The notes beneath the pieces were generated by a model. The model did no database searches. It was not told the DNA's origin and worked only from the letters and a program-made list of their open reading frames with translations. A DNA stretch of 64,000 bases from contig CAYOLV010000006.1 of assembly GCA_964404895.1 (NCBI GenBank), positions 139,669-203,668 of the forward strand. Direction: 5' to 3'. Below are positions 8,755 through 16,564 of this stretch, piece after piece. Positions within the stretch are counted from its first letter, which is position 1; each line of letters begins with the position of its first letter. The position numbers and the translations under genes were made by a program. This DNA is from JBGSUZ01 sp964404895. GTDB lineage: Bacteria > Bacillota > Clostridia > Peptostreptococcales > Acidaminobacteraceae.

Positions 8755-9767
8755 AAGGCGCCTTTAAAACTCTATCTGTTCTGGTTTTTCTCTTGACTGC
8801 CCAGTGGTGGGTGCAAAGTCATTATAACGGAGAAACCGTTTACTACGAGATTGGTCCCATTGCTAAAGCCACCTCTGTTGAAGAACTTCAAGACTGGTTG
8901 CCCGGTCTGACCCTGAATTGGGAGTTGCAGACGGCTGACTACAATTTGATTATGACCACGGGCAACGATCAGCTTCACAAAAAAATAACTGGCGTAGATA
9001 AACCTTGGGTTTCTCCTGCCAATCAAGAGGCTGTTTTGTCTGCCAAAGTGGCTGATCGCCTTTTTAAGACCACTGACGTTGCCTCTAAGTCTCTGCGCAT
9101 AATGGATCAGCCCTATATTGTTTCTCGGGTTATTAAGGAAGGCAATAACATCTATATTCCCTATAACCCTGACTTGCTCTCTAAACCTTGGAGTCGCGTG
9201 AGACTCTATTATACGGCCAGTTCTTATCAACAAGCTGAAATTGACGATGCTCGTTACAACAATCTTATTTCTCTTCTAAAATTTGATGTGTATCACAAGG
9301 GTTATGCCAAAGGGGATGTCTACCTTTTTTATAACCTAGCCTTACTAACCCTGCTCTATGTTTTGAGAAGCGCGGGTATCAGCTTGATTGGACATTACAA
9401 TGTCCAAAAGTTTAACCTTGAAGAAAAGTATAAGGGTTACAAACCTTTTTACAGTTTTAAAACCTTTATAAAGCAAGAATACAAAGACTGTCTCTCCTTT
9501 ATGTTGAGTCATTTAGCTCTGTTAGGGTTTTTGGTAGTGGGTGTAAAACTGCTCAGCAACTTAATTTTACCCACCACTTTATTCCCAACCAATTGGTTTA
9601 GTCTTTCCAGTTACAACGAAATTCTCACTCAACTGAGGGAGAATTTTCAGTACAAAATGCAGTTTGGATTTTCTGACCTTTCTCAAACGGTTATATACCT
9701 CTTCCTGCTCTTTACGGTCTATCTCTTCACTTTGCGCAAATTGAAAAATACCACCCCTAAGTTATAA
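8745..9767 (+). CDS. Membrane protein of unknown function
   Basis: I do not recognise the family. The 340-residue product has an N-terminal hydrophobic anchor (FKTLSVLVFLLTAQWWV), an extracytoplasmic region of roughly 170 residues, then about three C-terminal helices (around VYLFYNLALLTLLYVL, SHLALLGFLVVGVKLL and TVIYLFLLFTVYLFTL). The start lies ten bases inside the HlyD-like gene, which shows operon membership. It ends just before a strong terminator. A structural partner of the adaptor/permease complex is the natural guess, without direct evidence. Confidence 0.7.
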   Translation: MSIKGAFKTLSVLVFLLTAQWWVQSHYNGETVYYEIGPIAKATSVEELQDWLPGLTLNWELQTADYNLIMTTGNDQLHKKITGVDKPWVSPANQEAVLSAKVADRLFKTTDVASKSLRIMDQPYIVSRVIKEGNNIYIPYNPDLLSKPWSRVRLYYTASSYQQAEIDDARYNNLISLLKFDVYHKGYAKGDVYLFYNLALLTLLYVLRSAGISLIGHYNVQKFNLEEKYKGYKPFYSFKTFIKQEYKDCLSFMLSHLALLGFLVVGVKLLSNLILPTTLFPTNWFSLSSYNEILTQLRENFQYKMQFGFSDLSQTVIYLFLLFTVYLFTLRKLKNTTPKL

Positions 9768-9770
9768 GCA

Positions 9771-9825
9771 AGAAAAAAGGAGTAGTTCAATAGACGAAAG
9801 TCCATTGAAACTACTCCTGCTTTTA
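9771..9825. terminator. Bidirectional terminator between ABC/HlyD operon and rpsR
   Basis: A long stem, AGGAGTAGTTCAAT with ATTGAAACTACTCCT (one bulge), spans 9778-9818. On the minus strand it is followed by TTTTTT, a strong terminator for rpsF-ssb-rpsR. On the plus strand a weaker T-rich tail follows, serving the converging operon. Confidence 0.88.
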
Positions 9826-9839
9826 TGATCTTTTTACGA

Positions 9840-10067
9840 CTATTCGCTAACGAATGGAAGTAAAGCGATGATTCTAGCTCTTTTGATCGCGATTGTAAGT
9901 GTTCTTTGGTGTTTAGCACAGTTACCTGTAACACGTCTAGGAAGCACCTTTCCTCTATCAGTAAGATATCTTTCGAGTTTCTTGATATCTTTGTAATCGA
10001 TCACGCTGTTTTTGTTTTGACAAAAACTACAGCCTTTTCTTTTTCTTTTTCTTTTCATCATTGCCAT
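9840..10067 (-). CDS. rpsR: 30S ribosomal protein S18
   Basis: 75 residues. It has the basic N terminus (KRKRKRKG) and the S18 core with YKDIKKLERYLTDRGKVLPR and IKRARIIALLPF. Cysteines at about 13, 16 and 50 (CSFC and GNC, with a following H) suggest the zinc-binding form of S18. It binds 16S rRNA as a heterodimer with S6. AGGAGGG precedes the ATG at good spacing. It is the last gene of rpsF-ssb-rpsR. Confidence 0.96.
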   Translation of the reverse strand: MAMMKRKRKRKGCSFCQNKNSVIDYKDIKKLERYLTDRGKVLPRRVTGNCAKHQRTLTIAIKRARIIALLPFVSE

Positions 10068-10095
10068 GGTCGTTTCCCTCCTTCACTTCTTTTCT

Positions 10096-10533
10096 TTAGA
10101 ATGGTATGTCTTCGTCATCTTCGATTGCTTGGAAATCGTCTGGATTGTAATTGCCGAAGTTGAATTCGTCCGTAGACTCACTCTTTGGTTTATCCGTGCT
10201 GCCCAAGAACTCTACGCTGTTGGCAAGAACGTCTGTCGCATAACGAGTTTCCCCGGTATTCGTCTTATACGAACTTGTTTGAATAGCGCCGTTAATTGCA
10301 ACTTGCTTGCCTTTGCTCAAATAATTAGCACAAGTTTCTGCAAGTTTACCCCATGCGATCACTCGAATGAAGTCAGCAGTAGGTTGACCTTTCTCCTGCA
10401 TTTCAGCCTTTTTTTCACGACTGAGGTTCCGATCGACTGCTATTGTAAAATTGACAACAGCTCTTCCGCTATTCGGAATAAATCTCAATTCAGGATCCCT
10501 TACAAGTCTTCCAATCAGAATTACATGGTTCAT
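10096..10533 (-). CDS. ssb: Single-stranded DNA-binding protein
   Basis: 145 residues, beginning MNHVILIGRLVRDPELRFIP and containing the OB-fold core (about 1-107). A short acidic linker leads to the conserved C-terminal tip DDEDIPF, which recruits replication and repair proteins. It lies between rpsF and rpsR, the standard Firmicutes arrangement, so its expression is tied to the S6/S18 operon. Confidence 0.97.
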   Translation of the reverse strand: MNHVILIGRLVRDPELRFIPNSGRAVVNFTIAVDRNLSREKKAEMQEKGQPTADFIRVIAWGKLAETCANYLSKGKQVAINGAIQTSSYKTNTGETRYATDVLANSVEFLGSTDKPKSESTDEFNFGNYNPDDFQAIEDDEDIPF

Positions 10534-10551
10534 TTTCCCACGTCCTTTTGA

Positions 10552-10839
10552 CTACTTTTCGTCTTTGTTAATAACGATGTATCTGATAACGTCGTCTGAA
10601 ATCTTGAAGTTTCTTTCAAGTTCCAATGGAAGAGAAGGATTAGCTTTGAATGTTACATATACGTAGTAACCTTCTTTAACTTTGCTGATTTCGTAAGCTA
10701 ACTTTCTGTTACCCCACTCGTCAACCTTCTCGATTTGACCATCTGCAGAAATGATAGAAGTGAATTTGTTAATCAATTCTTTTCTAATCTCTTCTTCAAG
10801 AGCTGGTTTAAGGATGAAGATAGTTTCATAATTTCTCAT
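10552..10839 (-). CDS. rpsF: 30S ribosomal protein S6
   Basis: 95 residues with the S6 fold: MRNYETIFILKP at the N terminus, WGNRKLAYEISKVKEGYYVY in the middle and SDDVIRYIVI near the end. It heterodimerises with S18 on the 30S platform. GGGAGGTG lies ahead of the ATG. It is the first gene of the operon, with a structured leader and a strong promoter upstream. Confidence 0.97.
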   Translation of the reverse strand: MRNYETIFILKPALEEEIRKELINKFTSIISADGQIEKVDEWGNRKLAYEISKVKEGYYVYVTFKANPSLPLELERNFKISDDVIRYIVINKDEK

Positions 10840-10930
10840 GTGAATGACACCTCCCTATGGACTTAGTGGCCCTACCCCAATGGTAGAGCAGAGAGTATTG
10901 CGGACAGAATTGCCCACCGTACAACTTGGT
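10840..10930 (-). promoter_or_regulatory. rpsF leader, candidate S6:S18 autoregulatory element
   Basis: About 90 untranslated bases separate the promoter from rpsF. On the minus strand they contain a clear hairpin (CTACC-ATTGG-GGTAG) and a GTCCGC segment with a CCG. Firmicutes rpsF leaders often bind the S6:S18 dimer to shut down translation. I infer this by position and did not confirm the consensus fold. Confidence 0.5.
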
Positions 10931-10959
10931 ATTTTATCATTTATCAAAACCCAATGCAA
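10931..10959 (-). promoter_or_regulatory. Sigma-A-type promoter of rpsF-ssb-rpsR
   Basis: On the minus strand TTGCAT (-35) and TAAAAT (-10) are exactly 17 bases apart, just upstream of the leader. Confidence 0.75.
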
Positions 10960-10987
10960 GATATTTTTGGATTTTTACTAATGCTTT

Positions 10988-11185
10988 TTACTTTGCCTCT
11001 TCTTTATGGATCACTTTTTTGATGCGCTTTTCTAAATTCGGCCGCTCGATCCAAATTTGCTTTTCACATTTCATGCATTTGATTCTGAAATCCATACCTA
11101 CCCTTAAAATTTCAAATTGATTGGAACCACAAGGATGGCTTTTCTTGGTTTCGATTTGATCTCCAACTTTTAAATCCATTGGCAT
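10988..11185 (-). CDS. DUF951 family protein
   Basis: 65 residues of the small DUF951 family, common in Firmicutes near the origin. It has a CXXC-type pair (KCMKCEKQ) and an earlier HPCG, suggesting a small metal-binding fold. The ATG at 11185 is chosen because GGGAGG lies seven bases upstream; longer in-frame starts would overlap that site. Only two bases separate it from the stop of the gene before it. It is the last gene of the long operon starting at 16419. No function is established. Confidence 0.88.
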   Translation of the reverse strand: MPMDLKVGDQIETKKSHPCGSNQFEILRVGMDFRIKCMKCEKQIWIERPNLEKRIKKVIHKEEAK

Positions 11186-11187
11186 AA

Positions 11188-11460
11188 CTATACCTCCCAA
11201 TTACATTCAGTTGGTATTTTCTTGCCCTCTTCCCTCATCATGTGGTAGAGTTTAAGACCTTCTTTAGAGCGCTCCACTAGAATGGTTTTAACCTCTTCAA
11301 TATGAGCTAAACTAATTTTAAGTGACAAGCCGCAGCTGGCTGAAATTTCTCTGGGCGTGGGAACCATCTCAACTGGGACTTGAGCCAACAAAAATTTTTC
11401 GGTACTGATGGCAAGATGCGTCGATTCAAATGTGATGATATAGAATTCCTTCTCTAGCAT
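11188..11460 (-). CDS. DUF3343 family protein, putative Se/S carrier
   Basis: 90 residues in the DUF3343 family, which is annotated in places as a putative selenium/sulfur carrier because it accompanies yedF and selenium genes. Visible features are a central ASCGLSLK with one cysteine and a second cysteine near the C terminus (TECNWEV). Here it follows yedF by 14 bases, which supports the selenium link by context. The biochemical role remains inferred. Confidence 0.85.
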   Translation of the reverse strand: MLEKEFYIITFESTHLAISTEKFLLAQVPVEMVPTPREISASCGLSLKISLAHIEEVKTILVERSKEGLKLYHMMREEGKKIPTECNWEV

Positions 11461-11474
11461 GACTAACCTCTCAT

Positions 11475-12071
11475 TTATATACGAATTACATTTTTAGCGC
11501 TATACAACTGTTCCACGATGGTGTACATATTGGTCACACCCCCTACAGCCAGTTGTTCCTTTGCCTTATAATAATCCAGACAAGTGCCGCAGGACAAAAT
11601 TTGAACGCCCAACATTTCTAAAGTCCTTAAGTGTTCTAACACAGGAGAAGAGTCTATTGTCATTTTAATGCCCCCGTTGACAAAGAGAATCGCCTTTGGA
11701 TAGGGCTCTGTTTCTGTCAAGGTATAGAAGAAAGCTTTCATTAAAACTTCCCCTAACTGGTCATTGCCTTCGCCAAATCGGTCAGAGGCCACAAAGACAA
11801 CTTGTTCTCCCATCTTATGCTTCGGTTGGGGAACTGCTTCAGAGTTGTTAATCATTTCATTCTTATAAATATCAATATAGAAGAAACCATCGATTTCTCT
11901 GACGTTGTACTTTAAATTCATGCTCTTTGCAAATTTTGTTACGTTTTCTATGGCCACAGAATTATCAACTATGGTTGTCACATAGCCTTCTTCAAGCTCT
12001 TCAATCGCTTTTTTTGTCTGAATGACCGGTCTCGGACAATCTAAACCCCTTGCGTCTACTTCTTTAAACAT
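11475..12071 (-). CDS. yedF: YedF, sulfurtransferase-like selenium metabolism protein
   Basis: 198 residues. An N-terminal TusA-like domain (about 1-70) contains the signature DARGLDCPRPVIQTKKAI with its reactive cysteine. A C-terminal DsrE-like domain (about 88-198) carries ILSCGTCLDYYK. This two-domain build is characteristic of YedF, found in selenium-using anaerobes and thought to handle reactive selenium or sulfur. It is four bases downstream of cvpA and is followed by the DUF3343 gene. Confidence 0.93.
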   Translation of the reverse strand: MFKEVDARGLDCPRPVIQTKKAIEELEEGYVTTIVDNSVAIENVTKFAKSMNLKYNVREIDGFFYIDIYKNEMINNSEAVPQPKHKMGEQVVFVASDRFGEGNDQLGEVLMKAFFYTLTETEPYPKAILFVNGGIKMTIDSSPVLEHLRTLEMLGVQILSCGTCLDYYKAKEQLAVGGVTNMYTIVEQLYSAKNVIRI

Positions 12072-12075
12072 GTCA

Positions 12076-12768
12076 TCACCTCAATAAATAATATATCAAA
12101 TATAAGAGCAGATTGTTATTGTAAAAATAGATGGCTATCTGAGAATTCTCTATAGCGTCAATGAGCCAAGTCCCGTGCATGAACGGCAATATAAAGGTGA
12201 TGATCGTCATCATGACCAGCACACTAAAAGCCCCACGAACAACCCCAACCACTATGCCGCCTAACTTGTTAGCTTCCTTAAGCAAAGGCAATTTCATCAC
12301 TTGATCTAAAAAGACTGTTAAAAGAGACAATACTGCAATGACCCCAAAAACGATGATCATAAAGCTGGAACCGTTGATAATCCACTCAGAAATCTGACGT
12401 GACAAGTCGCCGTATACCATTTGATTCATGCTGTCCCCTGCCTTGTCGACCACGTCTCCAGGCATTTTGCTGATAATGTTCGGCATATTGAGAGAACCTC
12501 CAAGCTGACCATTTGCCGCCGCTTGTTGGAGCTGATCCTGAGTAGAGAAATTCTTGGTCAAACTGGCATATATATTTTCTTCCAGATTAGAGAACAACTC
12601 AAACTTAGCAACCATATACGCCGCAAGGGCTTTGTAATAAAGCTTTGCCGTAATCAACGCCACCAGCCAAGCCCCTAATTCTATCACTGTTTTGACCATA
12701 CCCTGTCGAAAAGCCCTAAAAACTTCTCCGCCCATAATCAAAAGCACTACAATATCCATCCAATTCAT
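12076..12768 (-). CDS. CvpA family membrane protein
   Basis: 230 residues with four hydrophobic helices. The N terminus (MNWMDIVVLLIMGGEVFRAF, then GMVKTVIELGAWLVA) matches the CvpA/colicin V production family, and a middle extracytoplasmic region (about 70-125) is larger than in the shortest members. AGGAGGTG precedes the ATG. It is sandwiched in the operon between the beta-propeller-like protein and yedF. The function is poorly known for the whole family. Confidence 0.88.
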   Translation of the reverse strand: MNWMDIVVLLIMGGEVFRAFRQGMVKTVIELGAWLVALITAKLYYKALAAYMVAKFELFSNLEENIYASLTKNFSTQDQLQQAAANGQLGGSLNMPNIISKMPGDVVDKAGDSMNQMVYGDLSRQISEWIINGSSFMIIVFGVIAVLSLLTVFLDQVMKLPLLKEANKLGGIVVGVVRGAFSVLVMMTIITFILPFMHGTWLIDAIENSQIAIYFYNNNLLLYLIYYLLR

Positions 12769-12778
12769 GCCACACCTC

Positions 12779-13951
12779 CTAATAAGTCATTTCATACCAT
12801 TCAAATCGATCTTCAAACTCAAAGCCTAACTGCTTATCGCTGATCCAAAGGACTTCTTTAATGGTGCTGTCAAAGGTTTTGCTCCCTAGGGTTCTTCCTT
12901 TAAAGTCCTTAATGACCACCTGATTTTCGCCTAAAATGGCCATTCGATTTTCACCCAGAAAAATGCGGTCTGCCACAATTGGCGAACTGCTCTCAAAAAT
13001 CCATTCTCCTTTTGGAGAAATCACCGCCACGCAGTTTTCGTTGCGTATATCTTCGAGTGCCTTATCTTCGATGAGCAGGTTAAACGCTCCAAACCCTGAC
13101 TTATTAAATTCTAAACGGTTAATGAGTCGGTCAATGTCTTGTCGCCATAAATCCTTATCGCTGTCACTGAAGGCGATGAGCCCTTGCTCCGTCACCCCTA
13201 CAAACTGATTTTCATAGCCGTTTAACCTGGATAGAATTTGATTGTTAAAGTTTCTGGCGCCCTTCATTTTGCCGTCTGTCCCAAAGAGAAAGACGTTGGT
13301 ATGGAAGTTGTCCTTTTCAACAAAGAACACACTGACCCCAATCAGATTCAATTTTGGTGCGAAATCTAAATCCAAGATTTCTGGATAAGGTAAATCTATC
13401 AATGCCTGATCTTCCCCATTGCTCTTGAGAATCAGTATTTTTTTTTCTAATTTCTTATAAAGAATGACAAATTCATCGCCTTTTGCAATGACCCGATCAA
13501 TTTTCCCTAAGGCTTCTCGCTTGGCTAAAATTTTTCCGTTGCCATCTAAAACATAAAAATCGCCACTGTCCCGCTCTACCAGATAAATTTTATCGCCTGC
13601 CGCCGCAACAAGGGCTTTTGTTCCCCCATAAGGCTTCTCCCAAGCTAGTTTCCCATCCTTTTGATACGCTTGGAGTTTACCGCCTTCCGTTTTTAGAAGC
13701 CGATCCCCTGCCAATTGAACTACTTTGCCGTCATTGATTTTTACCGTGGAGGCATATTGTAGCGTGGTGACGGTCTTGAAACCAGCCCCCCCTAAATTCA
13801 GCGCACCCCTGACAGAAGTGTAAATGGATTCAATATTAAAGGTCAAAAGTAAACATAAGATCAAGATGACTAGCGAGGTAATACTCCTGCGCCGTCTTCG
13901 TGCTTTGATTTGATCCAGCTTCCCTGCTGGCAGCTCTGCCCTTTTCTTCAA
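12779..13951 (-). CDS. Membrane-anchored beta-propeller-like protein (DUF5711-like)
   Basis: About 390 residues. A short basic cytoplasmic tail (ARRRRRS) leads to one transmembrane helix (ITSLVILILCLLLTFNI), followed by a long extracytoplasmic part with repeated beta-strand units (for example KIYLVERDSGDFYVLDGNG), as in PQQ/WD-like propellers. It resembles DUF5711. I prefer TTG at 13951: GGAGGG lies nine bases upstream and the codon overlaps the TGA of the preceding gene (TTGA). The in-frame ATG at 13966 and TTG at 13993 have poor ribosome sites. The role is unknown. Confidence 0.75.
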   Translation of the reverse strand: MKKRAELPAGKLDQIKARRRRRSITSLVILILCLLLTFNIESIYTSVRGALNLGGAGFKTVTTLQYASTVKINDGKVVQLAGDRLLKTEGGKLQAYQKDGKLAWEKPYGGTKALVAAAGDKIYLVERDSGDFYVLDGNGKILAKREALGKIDRVIAKGDEFVILYKKLEKKILILKSNGEDQALIDLPYPEILDLDFAPKLNLIGVSVFFVEKDNFHTNVFLFGTDGKMKGARNFNNQILSRLNGYENQFVGVTEQGLIAFSDSDKDLWRQDIDRLINRLEFNKSGFGAFNLLIEDKALEDIRNENCVAVISPKGEWIFESSSPIVADRIFLGENRMAILGENQVVIKDFKGRTLGSKTFDSTIKEVLWISDKQLGFEFEDRFEWYEMTY

Positions 13952-14592
13952 TCTCCGTCCCTCCATGATTCCAGCGTATTGATTAACCCGCAAAGGGTTT
14001 TATAGTCCTCAGGTGTATCCATATCCATAAAAATTTTAGGATCCTCAAAAGGAACTTCCTTAATAATAGCTGCTGGGTGTGTCATTAATGCTTTTCCCCC
14101 AGAGTCACCTTTAAGGTTCATTAAGGTCTGTTGCCAGGCGATGCTAAACACTCTCGGGTTATAATAAACACCGTCGACAACGGGTACAGCCATATTGGCA
14201 CCGCTCTCTAAATAACTTTCAAAAATCTTGCGATAATCCAATCCCCTCAACAGTGGCTGATCCCCTGTGGTAAACGCGATTCCTTGAATGCCTTCTTTCC
14301 ATGGAAAGGCAGCCCCCAGTTTCACGGCTGCACTCTTTCCCTCATGGCTCTTTTCATTTCGTATAAATATCAAATCTAAGTCTCTGAGAGCTTCTTTTAT
14401 GTGGTCTTCTTGATAAACCACTATGATTTGACCCGCCCCAGAATTCACTAAGGCTTCTGCCACCCATCGAACACAAGGTTTTGGCGGATTGCCTAAGGGG
14501 AGCATCAACTTGTTCTCTCCCATGCGTTTGGCATTTCCTGAAGCTAAGAGAACTGCACCGATTGACTGGATTTTTTGATTTACTGGATCCAT
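13948..14592 (-). CDS. MocA-like molybdenum cofactor nucleotidyltransferase
   Basis: 214 residues of the MobA-like NTP transferase fold. The nucleotide-binding signature is AVLLASGNAKRMGENKLMLP (about 13-32), and the catalytic TTGDQPLLRG lies near 110. MocA makes molybdopterin cytosine dinucleotide; homologues beside yqeC are associated with selenium-dependent molybdenum hydroxylases. The ATG lies 13 bases inside yqeC, so the two are coupled. The exact nucleotide (CTP or GTP) is inferred from similarity to MocA rather than MobA. Confidence 0.85.
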   Translation of the reverse strand: MDPVNQKIQSIGAVLLASGNAKRMGENKLMLPLGNPPKPCVRWVAEALVNSGAGQIIVVYQEDHIKEALRDLDLIFIRNEKSHEGKSAAVKLGAAFPWKEGIQGIAFTTGDQPLLRGLDYRKIFESYLESGANMAVPVVDGVYYNPRVFSIAWQQTLMNLKGDSGGKALMTHPAAIIKEVPFEDPKIFMDMDTPEDYKTLCGLINTLESWRDGD

Positions 14593-15266
14593 GGCATGAC
14601 CTCTATTGGCATATGTGTCAGGGTTTTCAGTTTCTCAATAAAGGCTTTGTGCCTTTTCTCTACTTGAGTAATCAAAACCCTTGCCGGCACCCCTTCTGGT
14701 TTATTTCTAAAAAGCCCCTCGGGGCTATCGATCAGACGAGCTACTGCTTCAGGGCAGATGGGTTGATTTTCTTCTAATCCCGTCACTTTAAGAAAAAGCC
14801 CTAGTCGATGAACCCACTGGTCATTGGCAGGTTGCTCAAAAGCACTGGCGCCTACAACGCCTAAAATCAAATCTAAGCCCTTAGGATAGACAGGTTCAGA
14901 AGCATTGGGGGCTTTGATAGGCATATGTTTTGAACCATCAATTTCTATTAATTTCCATATTTCTGTATAATTATTCAATTCTTCAATTGCATGAAGAGGA
15001 GGCGCTATCCCTTTGTTTTCTTCATTAACCTTACCAAACCACTGGACTACACTTTTCTCGTTCAAGTCTTCTTCTAAAAATGTTTCACGTAGAACTATTT
15101 CTATATTTTTACATTTTTCTGCAGGAAACATCTTGGTTGTCGTGGTTATTAATACTTTTTGGTTCATGTTTATGAGTTCGTTTGCTATAAAAAATATACT
15201 GGTGGTCTTGCCGCCTGCGCCGCAAAAACCCACGGTTCTGCCCTTCATATTTTTAATAGCTTCCAT
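14580..15266 (-). CDS. yqeC: Selenium-dependent hydroxylase accessory protein YqeC
   Basis: About 228 residues with an N-terminal P-loop (GFCGAGGKTTSIFF), a TTTKMFPAE switch-like segment, and LIEIDGSKHMPIKAPN, as in YqeC. This family accompanies selenium-dependent molybdenum hydroxylase genes and is thought to help insert a selenium ligand. I use the ATG at 15266, with GAGG six bases away and only one base after the stop of the preceding methyltransferase; the in-frame ATG at 15308 lies inside that gene. Confidence 0.88.
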   Translation of the reverse strand: MEAIKNMKGRTVGFCGAGGKTTSIFFIANELINMNQKVLITTTTKMFPAEKCKNIEIVLRETFLEEDLNEKSVVQWFGKVNEENKGIAPPLHAIEELNNYTEIWKLIEIDGSKHMPIKAPNASEPVYPKGLDLILGVVGASAFEQPANDQWVHRLGLFLKVTGLEENQPICPEAVARLIDSPEGLFRNKPEGVPARVLITQVEKRHKAFIEKLKTLTHMPIEVMPWIQ

Positions 15267-15267
15267 A

Positions 15268-16419
15268 CTATTCCTCGACGGGTTTGACTCTTGGCGGTCT
15301 TTGTCCAAAGTATTGGTAATAGTAGCATTTTAACTTACCATTAAACAATTTTCTGTTTTTAGTGGCTTTCTTGCCAAAAGAACGCTCAAAGCCTTCATGG
15401 GCTGTAATGATATTGAAAGACCATGTGTCGTTAGGGAGTAATTTCTCGCCCATCAGTTTGTAAAGGGCTGCCACTTGTTCTTCATCGCCTAAACGTTCAC
15501 CGTAAGGTGGGTTGGTAATCACATAACCGTATTTTACTTTAGTGCTGAATTCTGCCACATCTCTGACTTGGAAGTGGATGTCTTCGTCTAATCCTGCCAA
15601 ATCGCTGTTAATGGCGGCTTGTTTGATACTCCTCGGGTCACAGTCGTAACCCTGAATATTCATTTCCACCTCATGATTTACAGCATTGTAGGCTTCTGTT
15701 CGTACTTCTTTCCAAACCCCTTCTGGCATAATTGGCCATTGCTCGCTGACGAATTTGCGGTTGAGTCCTGGAGCAATATTGCGACCAATCATTGCAGCTT
15801 CTATCAAGATTGTGCCCGAACCACACATAGGATCCACCAAAGGTATTTTAGGGTTCCAACGGCTGAGTTTTACCAATGCAGCTGCAAGGGTTTCTCTAAG
15901 CGGTGCTTCATTTCCGTGCTCTCTATAGCCTCTTCTGTGAAGTCCCTCTCCTGAAGTGTCCACCATAACCGTCACTTGGTCTTTTAAAATAGAAACCAAA
16001 ATAGGTACTTTTACACCCGTCTCTTGGAACCAGTCAATTTTGTAAGCAGTTCGCAAGCGATCAACCGCCGCTTTCTTAGAAATGGCTTGAATGTCTGACA
16101 AACTAAACAATTGAGATTTTACAGATTTCGCATTGACCGGAAACTCTCCATCTGCAGGAATGTATTTTTCCCATTCAATTTTTTTAACCCCTTGGAACAG
16201 GGCTTCAAACGACGTTGCTTTAAATTCACTAATCTTAATGAATACGCGGTCCGCACATCTGAGCCAAAGGTTGGCCATACAAATGCCCTTTTCGTCTGCA
16301 TCAAATTCCACTTTGCCATTTTCCACGACGACATTTTCAAAGCCAAGTGCCTTGACCTCGTCCGCTACTACAGATTCTATTCCAAATGCTGCTGTCGCAA
16401 TCATTCTATACATTGCCAT
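15268..16419 (-). CDS. THUMP-domain class I SAM-dependent RNA methyltransferase (RlmL N-half-like)
   Basis: 383 residues, N-terminal THUMP domain (about 45-155) followed by a Rossmann methyltransferase with VDPMCGSGTILIEAAMIGRN (motif I) and the catalytic NPPYGERLG. It corresponds to the short Firmicutes YpsC-like form that modifies guanine N2 in 23S rRNA, homologous to the N-terminal half of E. coli RlmL. GAGGG precedes the ATG. It heads the operon running to 10988. A TATAAT on the minus strand lies at 16486-16491, but the nearby TTGACA is only eight bases away from it. Confidence 0.9.
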   Translation of the reverse strand: MAMYRMIATAAFGIESVVADEVKALGFENVVVENGKVEFDADEKGICMANLWLRCADRVFIKISEFKATSFEALFQGVKKIEWEKYIPADGEFPVNAKSVKSQLFSLSDIQAISKKAAVDRLRTAYKIDWFQETGVKVPILVSILKDQVTVMVDTSGEGLHRRGYREHGNEAPLRETLAAALVKLSRWNPKIPLVDPMCGSGTILIEAAMIGRNIAPGLNRKFVSEQWPIMPEGVWKEVRTEAYNAVNHEVEMNIQGYDCDPRSIKQAAINSDLAGLDEDIHFQVRDVAEFSTKVKYGYVITNPPYGERLGDEEQVAALYKLMGEKLLPNDTWSFNIITAHEGFERSFGKKATKNRKLFNGKLKCYYYQYFGQRPPRVKPVEE

Positions 16420-16522
16420 ATCATTTCCCTCACTTTTTCTAAACCGACTTATTTACGCATTTTAACCGACTCGGCTGTCGCTTCCATTATAACATAAACT
16501 GTCAAGAGGTTATTTTTGAACC

Positions 16523-16559
16523 TTAAAAAGCTGCTTGCAGAAAATTTCTACAAACAGCT
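16523..16559 (-). terminator. Rho-independent terminator of the hybrid kinase gene
   Basis: On the minus strand a stem of about 15 base pairs (AGCTGTTTGTAGAAA with TTTCTGCAAGCAGCT, one mismatch region) is followed by TTTTT. It begins a few bases after the kinase stop codon. Confidence 0.85.
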
Positions 16560-16564
16560 CTCCT

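Noticed and set aside
8772..9233. 153-codon open frame on the minus strand
   Set aside because: It is the shadow of the membrane protein gene at 8745-9767, which has the overlap and ribosome site expected of the operon.
10066..10551. 161-codon open frame on the plus strand opposite ssb
   Set aside because: It lies wholly on the complement of the well-supported ssb gene, has no family features and no ribosome site.
15081..15096. parS-like TGTTTCACGTAGAACT inside yqeC
   Set aside because: It matches 13 of 16 positions but the mismatches break the palindrome centre and right half, so ParB binding is unlikely; it is also far from the origin.
16486..16510. TTGACA next to TATAAT upstream of the methyltransferase operon
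   Set aside because: Only eight bases separate the two hexamers, so they cannot form one sigma-A promoter; the TATAAT alone may still be used.
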